Shown here piece after piece: positions 1 to 8,502 of a DNA stretch of 46,632 nucleotides (its first letter is position 1; each line of letters begins with the position of its first letter). Where the stretch lies: assembly GCF_000956545.1 (NCBI RefSeq), contig NZ_JYIT01000056.1:1-46632 (forward strand). Direction: 5' to 3'. The position numbers and the translations under genes were made by a program. The notes under the pieces are model-generated. The model searched no databases and was not told the DNA's origin. It was given only the letters and a program-made list of their open reading frames with translations. This DNA comes from Microbacterium azadirachtae (GTDB taxonomy: Bacteria > Actinomycetota > Actinomycetes > Actinomycetales > Microbacteriaceae).

Positions 1-225
1 GGGTCCGGTCATGTGCGGACGGGCGTCCGATCCTGTCCTCCGCCCTCGACGGGAAAAACTCTCCCTCCCCGTGGTGCCCTTTCCCCAGCGTTTCCCTCCC
101 CTGGGTGCCATTCCCTCCGCCGGCTGACGCAACTGCGGGGAGGGAACGATGCTGCGGGGAGGGAGAGTTTTTCCCGTCGAGGGCGGAGGACAGGATCGGA
201 CGCCCGTCCGCACATGACCGGACCC
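1..225. repeat. 70-bp perfect inverted repeat with GGGGAGGG-rich spacer
   Basis: Positions 1-70 are the exact reverse complement of 156-225, separated by an 85-nt spacer. The spacer holds further copies of a G-rich motif: TTTCCCTCCCC at 91-101 on one strand and GCGGGGAGGGAA from 135 on the other. The inner ends of both arms carry the same motif (CTCCCTCCCC at 61-70, GGGGAGGGAG from 156). The left arm begins at the first base of the window, so the true repeat may be longer. No gene is credible here; open frames in this stretch are by-products of the palindrome. Related motif copies lie beyond the following gene, so the two sets flank it. Confidence 0.9.
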
Positions 226-292
226 TGCGAGGATCTGCACCGGTTGCGTGCTCCGGATCCCGTGGCCGGCGCCGCACACTCACAATCTCGGC

Positions 293-1276
293 ATGACGAA
301 GACCCTCGGCATCGCCGACGCCCGCGCCCTCGTACACTCTCGCGAACAGTTGCAGTCCTCCGGGACGACTGACCGCGCGATCGAGGCAGCACTCGCGGCA
401 GGCGCGTTGCTGCGACTGCGACGCGACTGCTATGTCGACGCGAGCGCGTACGAAGGCCTGTGGACCGAAGGCCGACATCTCGTCCAAACGATCGCCGCGG
501 CCAGGAACCTCAACGACCGCGGCACGGTCTTCTGGGGTCCGTCCGCAGCCGTGCTGCACGGCTTGCCGCTCTACCGCCTCCGTCCGGCGATCGTGCACAC
601 GGTGGCGACCGGCGCACATCACGGCCGCACGCGGGCGGGCGTCCGGCAGCATGAGGTCGCTCTCGGCGAAGACGACGTCGTCGACATCGACGGCATGCTC
701 TGCACCTCACTCGACCGCACAGTGCTGGATCTGGCGTGCACCCTCCCTACTGACGCGGCGCTGTGCGCAGCCGACGCCGCGCAACGTCGGGAAGCGGTCG
801 ACGGGCACGAGTTCGATCCGGATCGCGCCGCCTTATGGCAGGCACGGATGCACCATCGCGCCTCCGCGAGCCGGGCCTGGGGGATTCGGCGCGCCCGCGA
901 ACTGCTCGCGTTCTCCGACGGCCGCGCTCAGTTGCCGGGCGAAAGCGTCAGCCGGCTGCAACTGCAGCGACTCAGTTTTCGCGATGTGCTCCTCCAGGTT
1001 CCGATCACCGGTGCGGACGGTGACAGATACTGGCTGGACTTCGGCTTTCCGGGCTCGAAGGTGTTCGGAGAATTCGACGGCCGGGGCAAGTATCTCGACG
1101 ACGACCTCCGCAGCGGGCGCACTGCGGAGGTCATCGTGCTCGATGAGAAGCGGCGCGAGGACGATGTGCGTGGCGTCACCGGCTGGCGCTTCGCGCGTTG
1201 GGACAGCACGCACATCCGGACGGCCGAGATCCTGGGCCGACGCCTCACGCAGTTCGGCCTGCGTCCGCCCGGCTGA
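293..1276 (+). CDS. AbiEi-like N-terminal / DUF559-Vsr-like PD-(D/E)XK C-terminal protein
   Basis: The product is 327 aa. The first ~95 residues resemble AbiEi-type winged-helix proteins (a basic LRLRRDCYVD stretch near 40-49, then a GPSAAVLHGLPLY segment near 82-94). The C-terminal third has the layout of a DUF559/Vsr-like PD-(D/E)XK nuclease: E217, D249 (WLDFGFP), E260-x-D262 (GEFDG) and K266. All candidate catalytic residues are present. I chose the ATG at 293 over an in-frame ATG at 248 because CACAAT lies 6 nt upstream, the local leaderless spacing. It stands alone between two clusters of GGGGAGGG repeats and has a paralogue at 11136-12104 with identical motif spacing. Such proteins are often annotated as type IV antitoxin-domain or endonuclease-domain proteins; no AbiEii-type toxin lies beside it. 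Function is unknown. Confidence 0.75.
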   Translation: MTKTLGIADARALVHSREQLQSSGTTDRAIEAALAAGALLRLRRDCYVDASAYEGLWTEGRHLVQTIAAARNLNDRGTVFWGPSAAVLHGLPLYRLRPAIVHTVATGAHHGRTRAGVRQHEVALGEDDVVDIDGMLCTSLDRTVLDLACTLPTDAALCAADAAQRREAVDGHEFDPDRAALWQARMHHRASASRAWGIRRARELLAFSDGRAQLPGESVSRLQLQRLSFRDVLLQVPITGADGDRYWLDFGFPGSKVFGEFDGRGKYLDDDLRSGRTAEVIVLDEKRREDDVRGVTGWRFARWDSTHIRTAEILGRRLTQFGLRPPG

Positions 1277-1296
1277 ACCGCCCGGGCGCAGCTCGC

Positions 1297-1400
1297 ATTC
1301 CCCTCCGCGGTCTGACTTTCCCTCCCCTGGCACACGTCCATGCGGGGAGGGAAAGTCGCCGTGGGGAGGGAAAGTCCCCCTGCGGGGAGGGAAAGCACAG
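1297..1400. repeat. GGGGAGGGAAAG motif cluster, partly inverted
   Basis: GGGGAGGGAAAG occurs three times on the plus strand (1344-1355, 1363-1374, 1384-1395) and once inverted (1316-1327), with a degenerate inverted copy near 1297. The 14 bases 1314-1327 pair perfectly with 1344-1357 around a 16-nt loop. Six G-tracts of 3-4 within about 50 nt could also form a G-quadruplex. The motif is the one seen in the inverted repeat at 1-225, on the other side of the nuclease-like gene. Confidence 0.85.
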
Positions 1401-1425
1401 GATCGCGGATGACCGCCCCGAACCG

Positions 1426-1431
1426 TAACCT
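1426..1431 (+). promoter_or_regulatory. candidate -10 box of metX (TAACCT)
   Basis: TAACCT fits the actinobacterial TANNNT pattern and would start a transcript with a leader of about 30 nt before metX. No convincing -35 is visible. GGGAGA at 1456-1461 could act as the Shine-Dalgarno sequence for the ATG at 1469. Confidence 0.35.
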
Positions 1432-1468
1432 TCCGCGCTCGGCGGTTCGCACCCGGGAGAATGGATCC

Positions 1469-2677
1469 ATGGACTGGCAGACCACCTCGGAGGACACGGT
1501 GCCCTCGGCGCGCGTCTCGGAGGCGGACGCCCGCCTGCTGCGCGCCCGCCCGCCCGCCACCGGCGCCTGGCGGGACGGGGACCCGGCCGGGGATCGGCTG
1601 TTCGAGGCGTTCGGCCCGTTCCGCACCGAGGGCGGCGAGGAGCTTCCGCTGATCCGGATCGCGTACGAGTCCTGGGGCCGCCTCAACGCCGCCCGCGACA
1701 ATGCCGTGCTCGTCCTGCACGCCCTCACCGGCGACAGCCACGTGGTCGGCGAGGCCGGCCGCGGGCACGCGACGAGCGGCTGGTGGGGCGACGTCGTGGG
1801 TCCCGGCCGCGCGATCGACACCGATCGCTGGTTCGTGATCGCCCCGAACATGCTCGGCGGCTGCCAGGGCTCCACGGGGCCGGCGAGCATCGCCCCCGAC
1901 GGCTACGAATGGGCGTCGCGCTTCCCCTACCTCACCATCCGCGATCAGGTCGCCGCGCAGGTGCTCCTCGCGGACGCCCTCGGGATCGAACGGTGGGGCG
2001 CGGTGATCGGCGGGTCCATGGGCGGCATGCATGCCCTCGAGTGGGCGGTCGGCCAGCCGGCGCGCGTCGAGCGTCTCGCGATCCTGTCCTCTCCCCCGGT
2101 GACCACCGCCGATCAGCTGGCACTGAACTTCGTGCAGCTCGAGACGGTGCGCATGGATCCCCGCTTCGCGGGCGGCGAGTACTACGACGCCCCGGTGGGC
2201 GAGGGACCGCACCGCGGGCTCGCCCTGGCCCGGCGCATGGCGCTGCTGAACTATCGGAGCCCGATCGAGCTCAATCAGCGGTTCCAGCGCTCCTGGCAGT
2301 CGGATGTGTCCCCGCTCGGCCACGGGGGGCGCTATGCGGTCGAGAGCTACCTCGACTTCCACGGCAACAAGTTCACCCGCCGCTTCGACGCCAACAGCTA
2401 CCTGACGCTTGTGGAGGCGATGAACTCGCACGACATCGGACGCGACCGCGGCGGCGTCGAGGACGCGCTCAAGCGCGTGACCGCGACCACCCTCGTGCTC
2501 GGCATCGACACCGACCGGCTGTTCCCGGTCGACGGACAGCATCGCATCGCGCGCGGGATCCCGCGCACCCTCGACGGCAACGAGGCGGTCGTGCTCTCCA
2601 GCGACTTCGGCCACGACGGCTTCCTCATCGAGACCGACGAGGTCGGCATGCATCTGGAGCGGCTGCTCGGATCCTGA
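1469..2677 (+). CDS. metX: homoserine O-acetyltransferase
   Basis: The 402-aa product is an alpha/beta hydrolase of the MetX family, which transfers acetyl from acetyl-CoA to L-homoserine in cytoplasmic methionine synthesis. Visible hallmarks are HALTGDSH near 84-91, the substrate segment NMLGGCQGSTGP near 127-138, the nucleophile elbow GGSMGG with S183, the acid D349 in DTDRLFP and the base H382 in FGHDGF. The reading frame stays open upstream into the GGGGAGGGAAAG cluster, but the ATG at 1469 gives the normal family length and has a GGGAG sequence about 8-12 nt upstream. It converges on the Nudix gene, 54 bases away. No metY lies next to it in the visible sequence, and I saw no SAM-riboswitch-like leader. 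Confidence 0.93.
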   Translation: MDWQTTSEDTVPSARVSEADARLLRARPPATGAWRDGDPAGDRLFEAFGPFRTEGGEELPLIRIAYESWGRLNAARDNAVLVLHALTGDSHVVGEAGRGHATSGWWGDVVGPGRAIDTDRWFVIAPNMLGGCQGSTGPASIAPDGYEWASRFPYLTIRDQVAAQVLLADALGIERWGAVIGGSMGGMHALEWAVGQPARVERLAILSSPPVTTADQLALNFVQLETVRMDPRFAGGEYYDAPVGEGPHRGLALARRMALLNYRSPIELNQRFQRSWQSDVSPLGHGGRYAVESYLDFHGNKFTRRFDANSYLTLVEAMNSHDIGRDRGGVEDALKRVTATTLVLGIDTDRLFPVDGQHRIARGIPRTLDGNEAVVLSSDFGHDGFLIETDEVGMHLERLLGS

Positions 2678-2731
2678 TCCGCCCGGCGGAACGTCCGGTG
2701 GAACGGATCCGCGCCGTCGCCGGCTCCGCGA

Positions 2732-3379
2732 TCAGCGGCCCTCGAGCCGCCAGACAGGGTCTTCCGCGATGAGACGCTCCCGCGAGCCGACCGGCGCTCC
2801 GGCGAGCTCGTCGCCGTCCCAGAAGAAGAGGATTCCCGCGGCCGTGCGCTGCATCCGGGTGCGGAAGACGCCCGGATCCGCGACGCGCGCCAGAGCATCC
2901 TCGACGTCCGTCGCGCTGCACAGCGCGTGCAGCGTGCGCCAGGTCGGCGGCATGAGCGCGATCTCCCCGGCGTCCCGCGCCGCGAGCGCCGACTCCGGCC
3001 CGAACCACCGTGTCTCCACGACCTCGTCGGGCGCCGGACGGATCGCGTCGCCCGGATCCGGAGCGAGGAAGAACCAGGTGCGCACGCGTTTGGGGATGCC
3101 CGCCGGCGGCACCCAGCACGACAGCGGCACGAGGCGCTCGAGCTCGAGTCCCACCTCCTCCGCGGTCTCGCGCACTGCGGCACGGCCCGCGTCCTCCTGC
3201 TCGGGCGCGCCAGTCACGCGGTCTCCGGGGTCGACCATGCCGCCCGGGAACACCCAGGCGCCCGCGAACGAGCCGCGATCCGGCCGGCGCAGCAGCAGCA
3301 CCTCGACGCCTCGCGGTGCGTCGCGCAGGATCACCGCGGTTCCCGCGACGGGCAGGTCCTCGTCCTCGTCGACGCTCAT
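2732..3379 (-). CDS. Nudix hydrolase family protein
   Basis: The 215-aa product has a Nudix fold with an expanded box: GG at 46-47, about ten extra residues, then E62-x7-R70-E71 and EE at 74-75. This spacing resembles the NUDT19/CoA-pyrophosphatase-like group, which hydrolyses nucleoside diphosphates linked to another moiety with Mg2+. The substrate cannot be read from the sequence. The ATG at 3379 is supported by TAGCAT (3391 to 3386) 6 nt upstream, the leaderless pattern. The gene lies between metX, which converges on it, and an MFS transporter on the same strand upstream. Confidence 0.85.
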   Translation of the reverse strand: MSVDEDEDLPVAGTAVILRDAPRGVEVLLLRRPDRGSFAGAWVFPGGMVDPGDRVTGAPEQEDAGRAAVRETAEEVGLELERLVPLSCWVPPAGIPKRVRTWFFLAPDPGDAIRPAPDEVVETRWFGPESALAARDAGEIALMPPTWRTLHALCSATDVEDALARVADPGVFRTRMQRTAAGILFFWDGDELAGAPVGSRERLIAEDPVWRLEGR

Positions 3380-3430
3380 CCGCCCATGCTAGGGCGTGCG
3401 CCGGATCCCCGCGGCGAGCGGTCTGACGGC

Positions 3431-4672
3431 CTACGCCAGGTCGCGCACCCGCACGGATCCGGTCTCGGTGTGGTACCGGCGCTGCACCGCGTACGACGCG
3501 AGCGCGATGCCGAGGCCGAGGACGGCGAGCCCGGCACCCACCCAGGACGGCGCGGCGAAGCCCCAGCCCCAGGCGATCACGAGTCCGCCCAGGAACGCGC
3601 CGAGGCTGTTGCCGATGTTCAGCGCGGAGTGGTTCAACGCCGCGGCGATGGACTGGTTGTCGCCCGCGACCTCCATGAGCCGGGTCTGGATGGCAGGGCT
3701 CAGGATGGACGACAGCAGCGCCATCACGAACGACAGCGGCACGAGCAGCCAGATCGAGAACGACAGGACCGCCAGCAGCACGAGCACCACGGCCATCGCG
3801 GCGAGGCCGACGAGCAGCGTGAGCCGCAGGTTGCGGTCGCCGAAGACGCCGCCCAGCAGGTTGCCGATCGTCATGCCGAGCCCGAACACGACGAGCGTGA
3901 TCGGGACCATCCACTCCGGCGCGCCTGCGCGCTCGGTGACGACGGGGGCGATGTAGCTGTACACCGCGAAGAAGCCGCCGAAGCCGATCGCCCCCGTGGC
4001 GAGCGCGAACCACACCTGCGGACGGCGGAACACGCGCAGCTCGGCCCGGAAGGTGCGCTCCGGATCCCCCGCGTGCTGCGGTACGAAGAGGGCGATGCAG
4101 ACGGTCGCGAGCGCGAAGACGATCGTGACGACGAGGAAGGCGCTGCGCCAGCCCACGTGCTGTCCGAGGAACGTGCCGGCGGGCACGCCCACGACGTTGG
4201 CGATCGTGAGGCCGGTGAGGATGAACGCGACGCCCTTCGCGCGCTTGCCCGGGCCGAGCACGTCGGAGGCGACCAGGGCGCCGATGCCGAAGTACGCGCC
4301 GTGCGGGAGCCCGGCGATGAAACGGGCGAGGCCCACCGTCTCGAACGTCGGCAGGACGACCGCGAGCCCGTTGCCGAGCGTGAGGGCGATGGCGAGGCCG
4401 ACCATCACCCGGTGTCGCGGGAACCGGGCCACGAGACCCGCGATCGTGGGGGCTCCGAGCACGACGCCGAGCGCGTACAGCGAGACGAGGATGCCGGCGC
4501 GGCCGATCGCCTCGTCGGGGTTCTGCGCCCACAGCTCGGGCAGCAGATCCTGCGCGATGTTGGGCAGCAGGCCCATGGCGACGAACTCGGTCATGCCGAT
4601 GCCGAAGCTGCCGATGGCGAGGGAGAGGAGCGCCCGCATCGCCGCACCCCTCGAGAGGCTCGAGGGTTTCAT
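3431..4672 (-). CDS. MFS transporter (DHA1/AraJ-like)
   Basis: The product is 413 aa with about 12 hydrophobic segments and a loop-2 motif-A-like stretch (GLVARFPRHRVMVG near 80-93), typical of the major facilitator superfamily drug:H+ antiporter-1 group, which includes AraJ-like sugar or drug efflux proteins. The N-terminal FGIGMTEFVAMGLLPNIA matches that group. Substrate is unknown. The ATG at 4672 has TAAGCT 6 nt upstream with GGGGGG between, so it could be leaderless or weakly SD-driven; an internal ATG at 4639 is an alternative. The TAAGCT box overlaps the stop codon of the thiamine-binding protein gene (4682), so the promoter lies at the end of the preceding operon. Confidence 0.88.
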   Translation of the reverse strand: MKPSSLSRGAAMRALLSLAIGSFGIGMTEFVAMGLLPNIAQDLLPELWAQNPDEAIGRAGILVSLYALGVVLGAPTIAGLVARFPRHRVMVGLAIALTLGNGLAVVLPTFETVGLARFIAGLPHGAYFGIGALVASDVLGPGKRAKGVAFILTGLTIANVVGVPAGTFLGQHVGWRSAFLVVTIVFALATVCIALFVPQHAGDPERTFRAELRVFRRPQVWFALATGAIGFGGFFAVYSYIAPVVTERAGAPEWMVPITLVVFGLGMTIGNLLGGVFGDRNLRLTLLVGLAAMAVVLVLLAVLSFSIWLLVPLSFVMALLSSILSPAIQTRLMEVAGDNQSIAAALNHSALNIGNSLGAFLGGLVIAWGWGFAAPSWVGAGLAVLGLGIALASYAVQRRYHTETGSVRVRDLA

Positions 4673-4681
4673 CCCCCCAGC

Positions 4682-5014
4682 TTAGAGGGCGCCGCCGTCC
4701 TCGATCGCACGCTCGAGCCGCGCGATCTTCCCGTCGATCTCGCCGCTGTAGCCGGGGCGGATGTCGGCCTTGAGCACGAGCGACACCCGGGATCCGAAGG
4801 GCATCACGGCCTCGGTCGCACGCTTGACGACGTCCATGACCGTGTCCCAGTCGGGACCCTCGATCTCGGTGAACATGCTGGTCGTTCGATGCGCGAGCCC
4901 GGAGGCGCGCACGACGGCGACCGCGGCGGCGACCGCGTCGTGCACCGAGGCGTCGGCGCTCTCGGGCCGGTCGGGGGCGGATCCGCTGGGAGCGACGGAG
5001 AAGGCGACGAGCAT
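4682..5014 (-). CDS. MTH1187-family thiamine-binding protein
   Basis: The 110-aa product matches the small MTH1187/YkoF-like (DUF77) family, whose members form ferredoxin-like oligomers; some bind thiamine or related pyrimidines. Family signatures are MLVAFSVAPSG at the N-terminus, HRTTSMFTEIEG near 42-53, and a central VMDVVKRA helix. Its ATG overlaps the stop of the upstream glycosyltransferase by one base (TGATG), and GGAGG lies about 5 nt before the start, so it is the last gene of a three-gene overlapping operon with the GT87-like enzyme and the NAD(P)HX dehydratase. The reason for this association is unclear; no other thiamine gene is visible. Confidence 0.85.
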   Translation of the reverse strand: MLVAFSVAPSGSAPDRPESADASVHDAVAAAVAVVRASGLAHRTTSMFTEIEGPDWDTVMDVVKRATEAVMPFGSRVSLVLKADIRPGYSGEIDGKIARLERAIEDGGAL

Positions 5015-6357
5015 CAGGACCTCCGGGTTTCGGTGACGGCAGGGACGGCGATCGGCGTGCGCACGATCGCCCGGATCGCGACCACGCAGATGACCACGAC
5101 GAGGATGTTGCGGGCGCTCAGCAGCGCGATCGGCAGCGCCTGCGCGGCCAGCAGCTGGTCGTACACCACCGGGTAGACCGCCTGGGTGAGCGCGTAGTCG
5201 ATCAGGACGAGGATCGCGGGAACCCGCACGCGGGGCCCGTCGAACAGCCACCACAGCACCAGGGGTGCGAGCATCCACACCTGGAACTGCGGGGATCCGA
5301 CCTTGTTGCACGCGATCAGCACGGTCACGAGCGCGAGCGCGGTCGCGGGCAGCAGCCGGCGCGCGGAGGCTCCGGCGCGGAGCTTCCACAGGGCCAGGGC
5401 GGCGATCGCCAGCACGGCGAGGGCCATGAGGGGCGTGAGCACGGCCGCCACGAGGTCGACCCCGGGGCCGGCGAGCTGGAAGGTCAGGATCTGCCGGTCG
5501 TACTCGATGCGCGTCACGCCGACCTGGGTGAGCCACAGCAGCGGCGTGGCTCCGACGGCCTCGATCTGCAGACCGCGGCCGCTCATCTGGCTGAGGAAGC
5601 CGAGGAGGTTCTTCCCGCCGCCCAGCAGCACGAGCCCGAGGACGACGACGAAAGTGACGATCGCCGCGGAGACGATCATCCGGATCCGGCCTCGCAGCAG
5701 CGCGAGAGCCGCGACGAACAGCGCGCCGGGCCAGATCTTGATCCAGGCGCCGATCGTGAACAGGGCGCTCGCGACCGCGGGCCGGGAGAACAGCCACAGG
5801 CCGCCGATGATGGCGATCGGCACCGTGACCGCGTCGATGCGGAACATCGCGATCGGCCCGAGCAGCACGAGGGCCGCCATCCAGAACAGCCCGGCATGCC
5901 GCCGGATCCGGCTCCGCCGCGCCTTCGCGCCGCCGAGCAGGAACGCGAAGCCGACCGCGTCGAGCGCGGTGATCAGGATCGACCACGCCACGACGTAGCT
6001 CGCGGATCCGACCGCGTAGGCGCCGGGGAACAGCGGATGGATGAGCTGCGAGATCCCCTGCGCGACGAGCATCGGCAGGAGCGCGAGCTGCGGGTAGACC
6101 CAGCTCTCCGTGACGCCCACGATCGCGCCGCCTCCGAGCGCGTTGCGCGACCACGGCTCGTAGACGAACACCGTGTCGCCCATGGGCAGCGCGGGCATCC
6201 GCCAGCCGATCGTGGCGACGTACACGTGGGCGACGGCGAAGGCGACCCAGAGCAGGGTCAGCGGCAGTCCCGCCCCGCGCACGACGGCGGCGCCTCGCGC
6301 CACCGCTCCCCCGCTCGTCTCGGCACGGGTCGCGCCCGTCGGCTCGGCAGCGCTCAC
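5014..6357 (-). CDS. GT87/DUF2029-like membrane mannosyltransferase
   Basis: The 447-aa product has roughly 10-12 hydrophobic segments and the arrangement of GT-C-fold enzymes of the DUF2029/GT87 family, which in actinobacteria use polyprenyl-phosphate-mannose to extend lipoglycans such as lipomannan. A conserved acidic loop after the first membrane segment (MGDTVFVYEPW near 59-69), the KIWPGAL motif near 212-218 and the NKVGSPQFQVW motif near 364-374 are characteristic. Start is GTG at 6357, overlapping the upstream stop by four bases (GTGA). Donor and acceptor are inferred from the family only. Confidence 0.82.
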   Translation of the reverse strand: MSAAEPTGATRAETSGGAVARGAAVVRGAGLPLTLLWVAFAVAHVYVATIGWRMPALPMGDTVFVYEPWSRNALGGGAIVGVTESWVYPQLALLPMLVAQGISQLIHPLFPGAYAVGSASYVVAWSILITALDAVGFAFLLGGAKARRSRIRRHAGLFWMAALVLLGPIAMFRIDAVTVPIAIIGGLWLFSRPAVASALFTIGAWIKIWPGALFVAALALLRGRIRMIVSAAIVTFVVVLGLVLLGGGKNLLGFLSQMSGRGLQIEAVGATPLLWLTQVGVTRIEYDRQILTFQLAGPGVDLVAAVLTPLMALAVLAIAALALWKLRAGASARRLLPATALALVTVLIACNKVGSPQFQVWMLAPLVLWWLFDGPRVRVPAILVLIDYALTQAVYPVVYDQLLAAQALPIALLSARNILVVVICVVAIRAIVRTPIAVPAVTETRRS

Positions 6358-7304
6358 GCGTGGTCCTCCTCGGTCCGGTGGTCGTGCATGTCGTCGGCGA
6401 CGTCGGCCAGCGCTGCGGCGATCGCCGCAGGCAGCGCCTCGGCGACGTCCAGGGCGACGAGGGGGCGGCCGGGGCGGCCGCCGTCCACGTGGGCGGCGAG
6501 GCGTCCGGCTCGTCCGTGCAGCCAGGCCGCCGACGCGGCGAGCGCCGCCGGCGCAGACCCGCGTCCTGCGGCACGGTCGGCCGCGACGAGCGCACCGATA
6601 ACGCCCGCGAGCACGTCCCCCGTCCCCGCGGCGGCGAGCCAGCCGGTGCCGGCATCGATGGCGATCACGGGCGCGGCTCCGGGGCCTGCGACCAGGGTGG
6701 TCGCGCCCTTCAGCAGTACGGTGCCGCCCAGCGCCTCGGCCGTCTCGCGCACGGCGGCGGCGCGCCGTGCCGGATCCTGCAGCGCCTCAGCGCGTTCCGG
6801 CGCCAGGCCGAGGCGCGCGCGCAGCCGGGCGAACTCCCCCTCATGCGGGGTGGCGATCACCGGGGCGTCGGCCGGGAGAAGATCGAGCGCGCCCGCATCC
6901 ACGACGACCGGCACGGCACCGGCGAGGAGATGCCGCAGCGCGGCGGTCTCCTCCGGCGGGCGCAGCGCGGGGTCGGTTCCGGAGCCGATCACCCACGCAT
7001 CGGCGTGCACCGCGGAGACGGACGCAGGCTCGGCCACGACGGTCTCCGGCCGGCGCGCGAGCACGAGGTCGGCCGGTCGCCGGGGGCCGATGTACCGCAC
7101 ATACCCGGCCCCGGCACGCCAGGCGGCCTCGACGCCGAGCACCGCGGCTCCGGGATACGCGTCGGATCCGGTGCGCATCGCGACCGTGCCCCTGGTGCGC
7201 TTGTCGTCGGACGCACCGGGGACGCGCAGCAGTGCGCGGACGTCACCGCCCGTCCACACGAGACGGCCCTGCGCGTCGAGCGCGCCGGCGGACGGAGAAG
7301 GCAT
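6354..7304 (-). CDS. nnrD: ADP/ATP-dependent NAD(P)H-hydrate dehydratase
   Basis: The 316-aa product is a ribokinase-fold NAD(P)HX dehydratase (CARKD/NnrD family) that repairs hydrated NAD(P)H in the cytoplasm. Visible motifs are the substrate segment ATPHEGEFARL, the nucleotide-binding LKGATTLV and the catalytic loop AAGTGDVLAG, whose Asp is the usual catalytic residue. The NnrE epimerase domain found fused to it in many bacteria is absent. The ATG at 7304 is supported by TACCGT 7 nt upstream. It is the first gene of an overlapping operon with the glycosyltransferase and the thiamine-binding protein. Confidence 0.9.
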   Translation of the reverse strand: MPSPSAGALDAQGRLVWTGGDVRALLRVPGASDDKRTRGTVAMRTGSDAYPGAAVLGVEAAWRAGAGYVRYIGPRRPADLVLARRPETVVAEPASVSAVHADAWVIGSGTDPALRPPEETAALRHLLAGAVPVVVDAGALDLLPADAPVIATPHEGEFARLRARLGLAPERAEALQDPARRAAAVRETAEALGGTVLLKGATTLVAGPGAAPVIAIDAGTGWLAAAGTGDVLAGVIGALVAADRAAGRGSAPAALAASAAWLHGRAGRLAAHVDGGRPGRPLVALDVAEALPAAIAAALADVADDMHDHRTEEDHA

Positions 7305-7412
7305 GGGACCAACGGTACTGGGCCGCGGCTGTGGATGCCGCCGACGTGCGCGATGCGCTCGGATCGTGCGCGGGCGCGCCCGCACCCCCGTCACGGCGGG
7401 TAGCGTCGTCCC

Positions 7413-8480
7413 GTGAGCCTTCTGTTCTCCCCGCTGACCCTCCGTTCCCTCACTCTGCCGAACCGCCTGTGGGTGTCGCCCATGTGCATGTACAGCGCCG
7501 TCGACGGCGTGCCGCAGGAGTGGCATCACACCCACCTCGCACAGTTCGCGTCCGGCGGCGCGGGTCTCATCGTCGCCGAGGCCACCGCGGTGCTCCCGGA
7601 GGGACGGATCAGCCCGCGGGACACCGGTCTGTGGAACGACGCGCAGCGCGACGCCTGGGCGCCGATCGTGGACGCGGTGCACGCCCGCGGCGCGCACCTC
7701 GGCGTGCAGCTCGCGCACGCCGGTCGCAAGGCGTCGACGTGGTGGCCGTGGGCGGCCGAGAACGGATCCGTCCCGGAGGATCAGGGCGGATGGCCCACGG
7801 TGGCGCCCTCCGCCATCGCGTTCGACGGCTTCGCCGAGCCTGCGGCCCTCGACGCCGACGGCATCTCCGCCGTGATCGAGGGCTTCGCCGACGCCGCCCG
7901 CCGCGCCCTGGATGCGGGCTTCGACGTGCTGGAGATCCACGGGGCGCACGGCTACCTGCTGCACCAGTTCCTCTCCCCCCTCAGCAACCGCCGCGACGAC
8001 GAATACGGCGGGTCGCTGGAGAACCGCGCCCGGCTGCTGCGGGAGGTCACCGAGGCCGTGCGCCGGGTGGCCGGAGACGCGGTGCCGGTGTTCGTGCGCA
8101 TCTCGGCGACCGACCACGCGCCCGGCGGATTCACCCCGGAGGAGGCGGCCCAGGTCGGCGAATGGGTCATGGCCGACGGCGCCGACCTCATCGACGTCTC
8201 CAGCGGCGGTCTGGTCGCGCATCAGCGCATCGATGTGCACCCGGGCTATCAGGTGCCGCTCGCGGCCGCCGTACGCCAGGGCGGCCGCATCCCCTCCTCC
8301 GCAGTGGGCCTGCTCACCGACGGCGCGCAGGCCGAGGCTGTGCTCGCGAAGGGCGACGCGGACGCGATCTTCGCCGGGCGGGAGTGGCTGCGCGACCCGC
8401 ACTTCGGCCTGCGGGCCGCGCACGAGCTGGGCGACGACGTGGCCTGGCCCGACCAGTACCTCCGCGCCCGCTGGCGCTGA
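7413..8480 (+). CDS. NADH:flavin oxidoreductase, YqjM/NamA-type Old Yellow Enzyme
   Basis: The 355-aa product is an FMN-dependent TIM-barrel ene-reductase. Diagnostic residues of the YqjM (class III) group are C25 and Y27 in SPMCMYSA, the substrate-binding H176 and H179 in IHGAHGY with Y181 as proton donor, and the LSPLSNRRDDEYGGSLENR segment. Such enzymes reduce activated alkenes with NADPH and are linked to electrophile or oxidative stress. The GTG at 7413 is preceded by TAGCGT with 6 nt spacing, indicating leaderless transcription. It diverges from nnrD, with 108 bases between the start codons. Confidence 0.92.
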   Translation: MSLLFSPLTLRSLTLPNRLWVSPMCMYSAVDGVPQEWHHTHLAQFASGGAGLIVAEATAVLPEGRISPRDTGLWNDAQRDAWAPIVDAVHARGAHLGVQLAHAGRKASTWWPWAAENGSVPEDQGGWPTVAPSAIAFDGFAEPAALDADGISAVIEGFADAARRALDAGFDVLEIHGAHGYLLHQFLSPLSNRRDDEYGGSLENRARLLREVTEAVRRVAGDAVPVFVRISATDHAPGGFTPEEAAQVGEWVMADGADLIDVSSGGLVAHQRIDVHPGYQVPLAAAVRQGGRIPSSAVGLLTDGAQAEAVLAKGDADAIFAGREWLRDPHFGLRAAHELGDDVAWPDQYLRARWR

Positions 8481-8502
8481 GGCACTGGTCGCCGGCGCCG
8501 GA

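Noticed and set aside
9..392. Open frames on both strands within the first 400 bases
   Set aside because: They arise from the inverted repeat and the GC-rich composition, overlap each other and show no family-like sequence or usable ribosome-binding site.
1277..1468. SAM riboswitch or T-box before metX
   Set aside because: The candidate leader is only about 30 nt after TAACCT, and the stretch before it is filled by GGGGAGGG repeats.
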